This document shows, piece after piece, positions 1 to 11,200 of a stretch of 64,000 nt of DNA. The notes beneath the pieces are model-generated. The model ran no database searches, was not told the origin of the DNA, and saw only the letters and a list, made by a program, of their open reading frames with translations. The stretch lies in NCBI RefSeq assembly GCF_902459465.1, contig NC_047080.1, positions 7,654,144-7,718,143 on the forward strand, read 5' to 3'. The stretch's first letter is position 1. Each line of letters starts with the position of its first letter. Source of the stretch: Asterias rubens (taxonomy: Eukaryota; Echinodermata; Asteroidea; Forcipulatida; Asteriidae). The position numbers and the translations under genes were made by a program.

Positions 1-1724
1 GATATCTGGTGTGGACTTCATTATTTTGCCAGATTCTAATGAGAAAGTCCATCTGCTTACTCTGCAATTTCTGGTTTAGGCTCTCATCAAATAAAATAAC
101 ATAATATGAGCTCTCCTTGATGTGGGCACGTACCAAGTCTTGTACATAAGGTCCCAAGCCAAAGACTGTCATGTACTTGCATTTTGACGCCGACAACTGG
201 AAGTTTTTGGCAATTGACGAATCAGGAAACATCCTTTGGAAGAGTTCATTATTTCCTATACAGGAATTAAAAGACTGATGGTCTTCCACCACTTTCAAAC
301 ACCACAATATTTCTGCCTTGAGGTTACCAGTCTTTGAAATGGATGATGGTAGAACAACTTGAGTCTTTGAAGATGATGTTGAGGGAGCACTTTCACTCGT
401 GGAGGAGGATGTTGAGGGTGTTTCTGCAGTACCTGCACCAGTTTCTTTAGACTTGAAGAAACTATGAATATTCACCATTGCACCTGCAGAAAAAGAGGCT
501 AATTAAAAGTTGAATAAATATCAAGATCAAGCTAAATTAATGATTTGACCAAAATAATTATGCAAATGAGCTCATTAGCATAATTTAGAAAGCTGCAAAT
601 GATTGTGCCCAACACTTACACACGGTAGCCTTAACCCTGCTCATCACCCATCTTTAATTGGTAGAAGTATAATCAATAAACTATAAATTATTTCATTAAT
701 CATTGCAATAAGGAGTTACAGTCAATTTAAGTTTTTAGTGAAATATGCAAACAAGCTTACTATCATACTATGAAAAACTGTAAACAAGAGGAAACTTACT
801 CAGCTTATAATGCTGACCATATCCGTCCAACCTATGCAGGTTTGACATACATCACTCATTTATTTCAAGATTTATAACTAAATAAAAGATTTGACCCAGA
901 TATGCAAATTAGCTCATTAGCATAATTACGAAGATCCGAATGAAACCTGGCTTCAGCCAATGGTAGATCTGGTCATGTCCAACAATTTTATATTGATATA
1001 ATCTTCCACTATAATCACCAAGTTTACACCTGTCCATTCAAAAACTTTTCAGAAATTAAATGACAAAATTTAATGACCTTGGTCCCATACCCCCTGATAA
1101 TCAATCGAACTGGAGTGCGCCATCTAGTGTCCAAAATCAGACAATCAAAAATCAAAACAATATGGCTGCCCCCATGATCGGAAAATCGTGTTGTTGATTG
1201 AAAATATATCAGATATTATGTTTTTTTGTTTGGGATTTTCAAAGCTTTTGACTAAAAATGACATATAATTGGAAATGGTACACGCAATTCCCCCATCTAA
1301 GGTGTTTTTGTTGCGTCCCATGGGACCCAGAAACCTCTTGCTTTTGATGCAATTGTATACGTGAAATTGCTTTTTAAAATTTATTTTAGGTGCTTCCGTT
1401 ACGGGACGCTAAAATGCAGCCTAGCGCGACCCCTGATTTAGATTACTCATTTCTTAATAAGCTTACCACGTTATATACAAGCGTGCAACAATAACAGCAA
1501 AATGTAAAATTCAATGCACTCCTACCTGATGATTTCACCCGATCCTTGTGTTTAGTTCCTTTCTGGTGACTTTTCAGACTCGACTCGCCCATGCATTTTA
1601 TGCTGAAAGTTGACAAGCACACTTTGCACCTAGCTGAATACCGATCACCGCTTACTTTGAGAAGCCATGCTCCGTAATCAACATGTTGTAGCCATGAATC
1701 CTGAAAATGACAGTTCCCCGGCAT
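1..1724 (-). CDS. hAT-like transposase, 5' part (two exons, cut by window edge)
   Basis: Two minus-strand exons fit together. Exon 1 (1724-1526) starts MPGNCHFQDSWL and carries a cysteine/histidine finger (CKVC ... SHQKGTKH). Its donor is G|GTAGGA. Exon 2 (483-1, acceptor CTGCAG) continues in frame (SSG|AMVNIHSFFKS), passes a Ser/Thr-rich linker, and then reads KAEILWCLKVVEDH, MFPDSSIAKNF, LSASKCKYM and LFDESLNQKLQSKQMDF. I know this pattern from a hAT-type transposase family common in marine invertebrates; the LFDES segment probably holds the first catalytic acid. The rest lies beyond position 1. Short repeats upstream of exon 1 (2060-2157) look like this element's subterminal repeats. The join is well supported by phase; the family assignment is from memory. 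Confidence 0.7.
484..1525 (-). other. intron of the hAT-like gene
   Basis: AT-rich sequence between the two hAT exons, with GT and AG borders on the minus strand. I see no coding exon or recognisable repeat in it. Confidence 0.6.
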
Positions 1725-1959
1725 CTTATCTTGCAAAATAAAATACTTCCGAAGTCGTACACAGACGAACAACCATGCACGTCTCAAAATGGCGTCATGA
1801 AAACTTCAACCAAAAATCGTTAAAAGGCCGTCTGTTATTGGCTAATGCGAATTATGCGATGATACCCGTTGAGGGCGATAGGGACCAGACTCTCAATATG
1901 TGCCGGTCGTTGTGTAATAAAAATAAAAATGTGCAATTTCACTTTACGATTTTAGAATC

Positions 1960-2157
1960 GGAACGGGTTTTGAAACAAGGAAAAAGGGAATCAAAAAAAC
2001 ACATTTTATTACCATTTTGGTTAAAATATAATATCAATAATTTTTTGGGGGAGCACATTTTGAAATTCAAGGACTTTCAAGGACCTTTTTCGGAATTCAA
2101 GGACTTTCAAGGCCTTGAAAAATGAAAAGTGAAATTCAAGGACTTTCAAGGACTGTG
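1960..2157 (-). mobile_element. 5' end of the hAT element with subterminal repeats
   Basis: The motif TTCAAGGACTTTCAAGG and close variants occur at about 2062, 2095 and 2133. The outer edge is near ACAGTCCTTG (minus strand) at about 2155. Clustered subterminal repeats just upstream of the transposase start fit a hAT element end. The other end and the 8-bp target duplication lie outside the window. Confidence 0.5.
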
Positions 2158-2159
2158 TC

Positions 2160-3040
2160 TAAAAGACCCCAGACGTCCTGGTTATCAGCTGAAGCGGAAA
2201 CTGTTGGTAGCTCTTTGGTGGATTCGGTTGAAGTTGAAGGTGTGGAAGTTGATGGCCCGCATGTGGTTCTTGGTTCTTGACTTGGAGGATGTTTTCTACC
2301 TTTGGGGAAGGTAAGCTGGGAATGGCATCGCATTTGAAGGTCTTGTAGAGTGTGTTTATCGGTGTCGACAGCAACACAATTACGACCCTCCTGTAAACTT
2401 GCAATTAGTCCAGTACCTGAGTAAAATGATAAAGAAATTGTGCATTTCGTTCAATTAAAACCATATGATTTTTTTACACAGTTTACAAGTAAAATTGTTC
2501 AGTTAAGCTTTGGGTAAATTCAAGTTATTTGTGCAATACATTTCGAATTCAAAAATTTGTAGTTTTCATTTATGAATGTAGTGTTTCGTATCTAGTTTAC
2601 AACTAGTGGTTTAAACCCGCCGAGGTCTGGTTCTTGATAACTTACCAAGAACCAGGCCTCGTTGGGATTAAACCACTTGTTAAAAACCTCTTCACCACAC
2701 ATTGATTCCCCTATTCAAGATAACACTGTATCATTGGAATATACTTCAAACTAGAACTGTACTGACATTTAAATATGTGAACGTTGCAACAGACACCATT
2801 TTTATTATGTAAATCTCGGTTTTAAAAAGTTCACACAGAAACGCACCTGTCCCACAGCATGCATCCAATACCCACTGCTTGGGAGCCGAAAGTGTCAGGA
2901 TGACCTCCCGGTATACATGGATGGGATGCTGTTCTGGCACCGACCCATCCTCCTTCCGGAATTTCTTGCCAGGGAGACATTCGATAAAATTATCCGAATG
3001 CTGTCCCAGAGCCCACTTGACGCTTCTCGGTTTGTTTGGG
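2160..3040 (-). pseudogene. DNA methyltransferase-like domain (N6/N4-type), two exons, broken 3'
   Basis: Exon a (3040-2847, preceded by TTTTAG on the minus strand) reads WALGQHSDNFIECLPGKKF, then VYREVILTLSAPKQ and WVLDACCGTG. It ends at ACAG|GTGCGT. Exon b (from 2416, acceptor ACTCAG) continues in phase as TGLIASLQEGRNCVAVDTDK. The joined VLDACCGTG-TGLIAS-LQEGRNCVAVD is the S-adenosylmethionine binding pattern of amino-DNA methyltransferases (FxGxG motif, then an acidic residue ending the next strand). The catalytic DPPY part would lie upstream and I did not find it. The frame then runs through a Ser/Thr/Pro-rich tail into the end of a hAT element at about 2157 and stops, so the 3' part is disrupted. 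The methyltransferase-type fold is fairly sure; activity and origin are not. Confidence 0.6.
2599..2682. repeat. fold-back hairpin in the methyltransferase-like intron
   Basis: Two roughly 35-nt arms (starting ACAACTAGTGGTTTAA) are inverted copies with few mismatches around an 8-nt loop, containing ACCAGGCCTCG/CGAGGTCTGGT. It lies between exons a and b, so it would be spliced out. It is probably a MITE remnant. Confidence 0.6.
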
Positions 3041-3543
3041 CTAAAATTAGTCCAAACACAGATGGTGTGAGTAGTTCACCTGGATTGGAACATAAGACTA
3101 TGATGGTAATATTGACTATGATTGTTATCTTTTAAAAAAAACCTTAGCAAACAAAACAAACGAACAAAAACCCAACACCCACACCCCAACAAACCATCCC
3201 CCCCAAAACAAACTTTGACAAAACACCTAACTCAACACACAAAAACGGGAAAAGCAAACAAATACCCCCAACACATGTACACTTTGGCCAACAAAGTGCA
3301 TCACTTTTGCTTAAAGTGTGAAATGAACACGTGTTCCAACTATTATATTCTAGGCAACTTAGTTTGCATGATGGTATGTCAGAATAATAAATTCAAACCT
3401 CAATATTAGTTTCGTTAATTCGTTTGAGTGCAAAACACATTGACACCTGGATGAGCTTGCGTCAAAGTAAAGATTTGTGATTTCTACATTACCACAGTTC
3501 AATGTGGTTGGTAAAACAAACATGCTGCATAGTTTTGAAATAC

Positions 3544-4517
3544 CTTGGCTCTATCGCTTTCATGAAGTTTCGAAAGTGGAGGTTCTCAACGATGGACAGT
3601 GGCATTGAACATCCAACAATCAAGTCTCTCATGATGGCATTGTTGATCGTTTTCTGACGCGGATGTTTGATATTGTACACCTGTACAGTCTGGGTGTGGG
3701 TGGTGCCTGTTGAAGAACCGGCGCCTGGTGTTAAAAATCCTGTGATGCCCTGCTGCCGGCTTGCTTGAGATTCTTTACCCATCCGTATGTACTCTTCATA
3801 CCTTTCCGAGAAAAAGATTCAACAATTTATGATAATTTGTTATTTTCTTTTCTCAGAATTTTTTTTTTAATTCAGTTAATGTTAGAAATACATGTACTTT
3901 TAAAATCTAACTGACAATGATGGTAATCAGATGACAAATTACCAAATCAATGACATGGGCCCAAGGCTATGCCATCAAAAAATACACACAAAAACAAAAA
4001 CTGCAAAATAAATACTGAAATAGATTAAAAACAAATAAACAAACAAACAGGGCAACAAACTAATGGGCAACATTGAATTATTATTAACATAAGTTGACAT
4101 CATGATTGAAATTTAGTAATTGATTGGGTATTAAATTGTTTTGATGGTGAATGTGGTACTTGCCCTAAGACTATGGTCATGCATTGTCATGGGGGGGGGG
4201 TATTCTTGATCATTCATAGTGTAAAAACGTTACATTTTTCATGAACATCATCAGTCTGCATCATATACAAAAGTGAAATTAAGATATGGCTTAATCAATG
4301 TCATAATTGACAATTTGCAGTTTACTGAGAATCATGAGCAATGAAATCAATTTAAAATATGTTAATTTGTGTTACTTACTTGGCTTTATGGGCCCGACTT
4401 AAATGCCTAGTGAATGCTGAACTTGTTCCTGATCTCTCCGTGATTCGTCTTGTCTTAGAGCAGAAAATACAAACTGCCGAATGCTTCTTGTTGCCTGCTT
4501 TGGCGTTAACCCTTCTT
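3544..4517 (-). CDS. BED-finger hAT transposase, N-terminal two exons
   Basis: Exon 1 (4517-4380) encodes KHSAVCIFCSKTRRI ... SAFTRHLSRAHKA, a BED/C2H2 finger with CxxC and HxxxxH. The donor is AA|GTAAGT. Exon 2 (3801-3544, acceptor AAAG) continues in phase as YEEYIRMGKESQASRQQ, then HPRQKTINNAIMRDLIVGCS, MPLSIVENLHFRNFMKAIEP and a donor at CAAG|GTATTT. This is the usual start of hAT/ZBED transposases: finger, linker, then the MPLSIVEN..F segment. I found no catalytic or C-terminal hAT exons downstream, so the copy is deleted or interrupted. It probably belongs to the element whose end is at 7249. Confidence 0.7.
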
Positions 4518-4678
4518 CTAAGGTAAGAAAAAAATTCAGTGGTTGTGGAGTTAATTAACGGCGGATAAATTGGTGGCGACGACCGGAAGATTACCCAGCA
4601 GAATTGCTGGACATCTTGCGATAATCGGTAAAAAACCCAGCGAAAAGTTTTATCGTGCTAATCTAGCAAATTCGTACT

Positions 4679-6912
4679 GTAGGATCAGCTGGTGTGTATC
4701 ACTGACAGTGGTGGTAATGCTCCTGTTTGCACCATGCGCCATGCAACTGTTTACCTTTCACAACGAGTAGTGTAGGATCAGCTGGTGTGTATCACTGACA
4801 GTGGTGGTAATGCTCATGTTTGCACCATGCGCCATGCAACTGTTTACCTTTCACAACGAGTAGTGTAGGATCAGCTGGTGTGTATCACTGACAGTGGTGG
4901 TAATGCTCCTGTTTGCACCATGCGCCATGCAACTGTTTACCTTTCACAACGAGTAGTGTAGGATCAGCTGGTGTGTATCACTGACAGTGGTGGTAATGCT
5001 CGTGTTTGCACCATGCGCCATGCAACTGTTTACCTTTCACAACGAGTAGTGTAGGATCAGCTGGTGTGTATCACTGACAGTGGTGGTAATGCTCATGTTT
5101 GCACCATGCGCCATGCAACTGTTTACCTTTCACAACGAGTAGTGTAGGATCAGCTGGTGTGTATCACTGACAGTGGTGGTAATGCTCGTGTTTGCACCAT
5201 GCGCCATGCAACTGTTTACCTTTCACAACGAGTAGTGTAGGATCAGCTGGTGTGTATCACTGACAGTGGTGGTAATGCTCATGTTTGCACCATGCGCCAT
5301 GCAACTGTTTACCTTTCACAACGAGTAGTGTAGGATCAGCTGGTGTGTATCACTGACAGTGGTGGTAATGCTCATGTTTGCACCATGCGCCATGCAACTG
5401 TTTACCTTTCACAACGAGTAGTGTAGGATCAGCTGGTGTGTATCACTGACAGTGGTGGTAATGCTCATGTTTGCACCATGCGCCATGCAACTGTTTACCT
5501 TTCACAACGAGTAGTGTAGGATCAGCTGGTGTGTATCACTGACAGTGGTGGTAATGCTCATGTTTGCACCATGCGCCATGCAACTGTTTACCTTTCACAA
5601 CGAGTAGTGTAGGATCAGCTGGTGTGTATCACTGACAGTGGTGGTAATGCTCATGTTTGCACCATGCGCCATGCAACTGTTTACCTTTCACAACGAGTAG
5701 TGTAGGATCAGCTGGTGTGTATCACTGACAGTGGTGGTAATGCTCATGTTTGCACCATGCGCCATGCAACTGCTTACCTTTCACAACGAGTAGTGTAGGA
5801 TCAGCTGGTGTGTATCACTGACAGTGGTGGTAATGCTCATGTTTGCACCATGCGCCATGCAACTGTTTACCTTTCACAACGAGTAGTGTAGGATCAGCTG
5901 GTGTGTATCACTGACAGTGGTGGTAATGCTCATGTTTGCACCATGCGCCATGCAACTGTTTACCTTTCACAACGAGTAGTGTAGGATCAGCTGGTGTGTA
6001 TCACTGACAGTGGTGGTAATGCTCATGTTTGCACCATGCGCCATGCAACTGTTTACCTTTCACAACGAGTAGTGTAGGATCAGCTGGTGTGTATCACTGA
6101 CAGTGGTGGTAATGCTCATGTTTGCACCATGCGCCATGCAACTGTTTACCTTTCACAACGAGTAGTGTAGGATCAGCTGGTGTGTATCACTGACAGTGGT
6201 GGTAATGCTCATGTTTGCACCATGCGCCATGCAACTGTTTACCTTTCACAACGAGTAGTGTAGGATCAGCTGGTGTGTATCACTGACAGTGGTGGTAATG
6301 CTCATGTTTGCACCATGCGCCATGCAACTGTTTACCTTTCACAACGAGTAGTGTAGGATCAGCTGGTGTGTATCACTGACAGTGGTGGTAATGCTCATGT
6401 TTGCACCATGCGCCATGCAACTGTTTACCTTTCACAACGAGTAGTGTAGGATCAGCTGGTGTGTATCACTGACAGTGGTGGTAATGCTCATGTTTGCACC
6501 ATGCGCCATGCAACTGCTTACCTTTCACAACGAGTAGTGTAGGATCAGCTGGTGTGTATCACTGACAGTGGTGGTAATGCTCATGTTTGCACCATGCGCC
6601 ATGCAACTGTTTACCTTTCACAACGAGTAGTGTAGGATCAGCTGGTGTGTATCACTGACAGTGGTGGTAATGCTCATGTTTGCACCATGCGCCATGCAAC
6701 TGTTTACCTTTCACAACGAGTAGTGTAGGATCAGCTGGTGTGTATCACTGACAGTGGTGGTAATGCTCATGTTTGCACCATGCGCCATGCAACTGTTTAC
6801 CTTTCACAACGAGTAGTGTAGGATCAGCTGGTGTGTATCACTGACAGTGGTGGTAATGCTCATGTTTGCACCATGCGCCATGCAACTGTTTACCTTTCAC
6901 AACGAGTAGTGC
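4679..6912. repeat. 93-bp minisatellite, 24 copies
   Basis: Copies begin AGGATCAGCTGGTGTG at 4681 and recur exactly every 93 bases to 6820. They are nearly identical. One base (TGCTC[C/A/G]TG) varies in the first six copies and is A afterwards. A T-to-C change (AACTGCTTACC) occurs only in copies 12 and 20, eight units (744 bp) apart. The period is divisible by 3, so reading frames repeat, but every frame I checked meets a stop in the unit; the short ORFs here are not genes. Confidence 0.97.
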
Positions 6913-7081
6913 GTGTTTTGGTATCTCTCCCAATTTTTATTGAACTCATGATGCGTGAAGCCTATGGCACAAGCACACATGGCACTAACCACAAGCGAGG
7001 TTGTCTCTACGTACGTACTGCAAGTTTTCTAAAACTATTCGCTATCTGTTTATCGCGCGTGATAAATGATCGCGACCGAAT

Positions 7082-7249
7082 AAATTTGTAGGCCTATTAT
7101 TGGGAAATATTTTGTTGGTCTCGATCGAGACCAGCAAAATATCGAGACCGCTGTGAACCGAGACCGAGACCAAGACCGAGACCAGAGGGTGGGGAGACCG
7201 AGACCAAGACCGAGACCAGCAAAAAGTGGTCTCGAGACCTACAACACTG
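7082..7249 (-). mobile_element. hAT-like element terminus with GAGACC subterminal repeats
   Basis: On the minus strand the sequence starts CAGTGTTGTAGGTCTCGAG at 7249 and is followed by many GGTCTC/GGTCTTGGTCTC units. CAGTG-type ends with dense subterminal repeats suit hAT elements. The boundary falls inside a coding exon of the SAMD3-like copy (7311-7250), which marks the insertion point. The partner end was not found by eye. Confidence 0.5.
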
Positions 7250-7311
7250 GTAGTCAAATCAGAAATGACTTTCTGACCTTTTGCAGACCCCTTCAAAGTG
7301 TCAACTACATC
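7250..7311 (-). pseudogene. SAMD3-like exon 4, truncated by insertion (element A)
   Basis: After the acceptor ATTGTAG the exon reads DVVDTLKGSAKGQKVISDLT. It matches in position and pattern DTKKILSESPEGKSVTRSIE, exon 4 of the intact copy (33728-33870). It ends abruptly at 7250, where the CAGTGTTGTA element end begins. Later exons of this copy are not in the window. Confidence 0.6.
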
Positions 7312-7664
7312 CTACAATAAAAAGATCATATTTGTTCTTGTTATTTTAACTCATTAGTTACTAATAAAACAGCTTGTGATTTTGATACTACATTGTGGAC
7401 AGTGAAAACAAATTCCACGCTTCAACAATTGCTTATGAACAGGAAACCATATGTTGACCTTTTTTCAAAGTGGAATCCAATACATATTTTTCTTGGGCTG
7501 AAGTAATTATTTTAGTTGGATATGCTGTTGCGACTTCTAACTTCAATATATTAAAAGAAAAAGAGGAGCAAAACTGGACAAGACATTATAACACTGAAGT
7601 AATGCATCTTTGATCAACTCAAAAATACACAAAATAAATTTAATCATACTTACAAATCGACAAG

Positions 7665-7901
7665 ATCTTTTTTTTCTTCTGAACTGGCTGTTGTGAAAGC
7701 GTGGGACTAGCACTGTGGAAAAGTGGGGAAGAGTGGGTAGATGCACAGATCTTATCATCACAAGAATCTTCAAATAGATCCTCTGAACCCTGGCTTTCAG
7801 AAATCAAAGACTCAGCTGTGGAGAGTGACATTGTTGATTGTGATTCATCTCCAGAAGGCAACCACAGAGGTTCTTGAGTTGACATCATATCAGTCATGAT
7901 G
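7665..7901 (-). CDS. SAMD3-like Ser-rich linker exon (element A)
   Basis: The frame encodes MTDMMSTQEPLWLPSGDESQ and then a Ser-rich run ending QQPVQKKKKILSI, with a donor GATTT|GTAAGTATG. Exon 3 of copy B (32869-33126) has the same place, Ser-rich composition, basic end (PPPMKRQKRLLF) and TTT|GTAAGT donor. The phase at the acceptor near 7901 (TGTCAG) does not match copy B, so this copy may be decayed. No enzymatic motif is visible. Confidence 0.5.
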
Positions 7902-8253
7902 CTGACAGGGTCATCAGAAAAATTGGGACAACTGGAGTGTACTGACGAATGTATTCAAAATGGAGTAAGCCAGCTTTTGGCAGAGCAAAACAAGATGGAC
8001 ACAGGGTGGGTGTTCGGTACATGTGTCTGTACATTTGCAATGGTGTTCTATCAATGGCAAAATATGTGTCAAGTTTAAATAAGTGTAGGTGGTGTAATTG
8101 CTATATTACAAAATGGTGTAGTTTGGGGAAAAAGAATTGCAAGCTCATAATTTCAATACATATTTGGTTTTCCAAAGAAGTTCAGTAAAGTGCGAATTTT
8201 ACTTGCTTTTCTGCATGTTTATCTGGTTTTTAGTTCATGTCTTAAAGATGTTA

Positions 8254-11200
8254 CTAAGCCAGAATATAGCGGGTTGGTATGTACCAATCATGATCAGTCC
8301 TCTCATAGCTTCTAACAGCATGTACAGGTCTGTGATCAAAGAGATTGTGATGTTCTCTCAACTCTAAACTCTGGTTTTTGCTTTCAGATACTTCATAGGC
8401 TTGGTAATGGTAATTGTAATCATGTGTTTTCCATGGCTGCAACACTAACAACAGTTTAGAATCCATCCTTACAATATTATTCAATTGGGAAAATGATGGC
8501 ATTTCACAGTTCCGGTCAGTTAGTAACAATGTATTGGGTCTATAACTGTAACCGTTTATTTTGACATGTCCACACAAAGTGATCTCTTTGTCTGGAGTGC
8601 AGTGTAGCAATCTACACATCTCCTCCTCATTGTCTAATGAGGAAACATAAGTGACCTCCTGTCTATGGATTGTCACAGATCCTTTCTCAATGTGATGCTT
8701 CATTAAGATACTAAATGCCTGTAATTCCTGATGCCTATTAGCCAAGGTTTTTGTAATGTTCCTGTAATTATTACATACTTTAGCAACTGCTTTCAGGGGT
8801 TTGTGCTTTGCTTCCTGGCGCATGCATGAGTACTGACTTAATGGACCAAGGAGTTGTATGGCTCGCGGATAATGGACAATGTGGTGGTGCTTTGGAATAA
8901 GATGGGAATCTGGAAAAAGTTTCAAAAACAACAAATGGTGTTCTTTAATTCTGGACTTCAGAAAGAGGACTCCTTCATCGCTGATGCTTGGTGCAGAAAC
9001 AAGTTTGTATATTTGAAGCAATACTTGAAATAATTCCAAGTATTCACAACCTTCAGACACTTTCTCACCCACAATAAGCAAGAAGTACAAGGAAAGACAA
9101 TGCATCTGGGCTGATGTTTGTCCACTTGATCCAAAGGGATTCAAAAGCTTCCCTTGAGGGATGGGGCTGGGCTTGTTTGACTGATCATTAAACCCATAAC
9201 TAAATGAGTGGAGCCGGCTGTTAAAATCCTGAAGAGAAAACAACCCCTGTGCGACAAGTTCTGCAAGAACAAGTTTCATTTCTATTGGAAGCAAACCTTC
9301 AAGAAAGTCATGCATGATGTCTGGACATGTATTTTCTGCCACATGGTAGTAACTCAGCTGATTCAGTTGAGAAGACATTTTGAAACCCGTTTTGGACACA
9401 TCATTTACTTCTATGTCATCACCAATGCCATTTTGAGTTCGAAGAGATGTTTTATCCTCAACAGTCTGGTGGTGTGTATCAGCTTTGCGTGTTTTGCAGA
9501 ATCTGCAGAAATAGTTCGCTGAAAAACTTGTGGTAAACCCCAATATTGTGTTTAGGGCTAAATTATCACCAATTGATTGGAAGATTTTTGGTTTTATATT
9601 GCCCACAAACTCACCAGGGCTGTTGATTGTCATGCCTCTTGTATACAAACATTCCAGTTCATTTGTGAGAGGAGCTAGTATTGCGTTAATTCCATATTTT
9701 GAGACGACAGATGATTTTGCCAATGCCACAAGTAATATGTTATCAAGCTTGGCTTGAAACTTCCGAGGAAGGCAGATAAGAGAAATATATATTCCAAGTA
9801 CTTTATGCTTTCCCTTTTTGGAACCTAGTGGGTTGGCCGTCTCAAATTCATCATTGTACAAAAGTAGGTCAATTGTCATGCTCTTGTCTAACACTTGATT
9901 ATTTTTAGCTTTGTAATATAAGCCATCAAGGTAGGATTTTACCACATAATCTTCACGTGAGGCATTTTGTTTGTAGTCAGTTATATTTGACATATATCCT
10001 GGCTGCTCTAAAAACAGTTTCAAGTTTGCTTCTATTGGAACATACTGGAAAGTTTCGTCTGACAGTATTTGTTCTGTTCGCCCAGTGATTTTGTCTATTT
10101 TCTCCTTGTACACATGTCCTAACACTTTCTCCTCTGGTTTGACCAATGCACCAGCCTTGATGGCGAACTGAGTTTGTTGATATTCAGTTGAGAGTTTAAA
10201 AGCTTGTATGGGATCTTTTAATGTATTCAATGTGGACTGAAAGGTCTCCACTTCATCTTTACATGGAATGACATTCCTTGAAATATCATCCAACAATGGA
10301 GCAGCGGCCTTCTCTATTGTACAAACTACAGACCCAATTAATTCACGTGACAGAGAAAGAATCTTTTGGGCAGAGGAGGAAGGAATTGATGAGTCTTTTA
10401 AATTTGCAATGTAGACAGCAGTTGCATCTTTAAGTTCATCTTCACTCTGGTCCTTCACAAACATTTCTTCTGAACCACATGCATGTGGCTGGATGAGATT
10501 CTGAGCAGGGGGCAATATGTTTGGCATAATTGTGGTGTGTCCTAGTGTGACCAGGGCCCCTTCCAGTCAAATTTGAATGAGCAGATTCTAAGTGTCTCTT
10601 ATAAGTGTATCCACTGTAGTAAATATGATTACATCCTGACTGGCTACATATGATTTTAGTGTTGGTTTTTGTGGTTAGTTCGTGCTGTTGTTTGAGATGC
10701 CTCCACAATGTCTGTAGACTATCATACTGCTGCAGACATTTGTAGCATATGTATGTAGGTGTTTCGTTTTGAAAGGTGAGTGTAGGTGTATTCACTTTAT
10801 CTGCCTTCATCAAGTTAAATTGGCGCATGAATTTCACCCTTTGGCCCACTTTAGGGATAAGATCTTTTATGCAGTCATCATCCAGAAGTTCCAATGCAGA
10901 TGAGTCAATGTAATTTTCTGCAAAAAAAAAATAATAAATAAATACAAAACTAAACAAATATGATTGATTGATTGATGGTCTGATTGAATGAATTAGTGAA
11001 AGAATAAATCACTGGATGAATTAATTTTTAAAAATAAATGAAAGAGAAACTAAATAAGTAAGCCTATCAAAATAAACAACAAAAAATAGTTAATGGCCTG
11101 ACGTTTCGACCCTAGCAGAGTCTTTCTCGAAGGCTAAATGACAACACAACAAACATGAACAGGTAACTAAGTGAAACATAAGCAGTGAAGTGGAAATACA

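Noticed and set aside
2160-3040. Bacterial contamination as source of the methyltransferase motif
   Set aside because: The motif is split by an intron with proper borders and matching phase, and the flanks are animal transposons.
2879-3135. Plus-strand ORF (LARETFDKIIRMLSQSPLDA) as a piggyBac-like piece
   Set aside because: It is the antisense of the methyltransferase-like exon, which has the better motif and splice evidence.
4679-6912. CRISPR-like regular array
   Set aside because: Units abut with no unique spacers, the whole 93 bp repeats, and the DNA is eukaryotic; it is a minisatellite.
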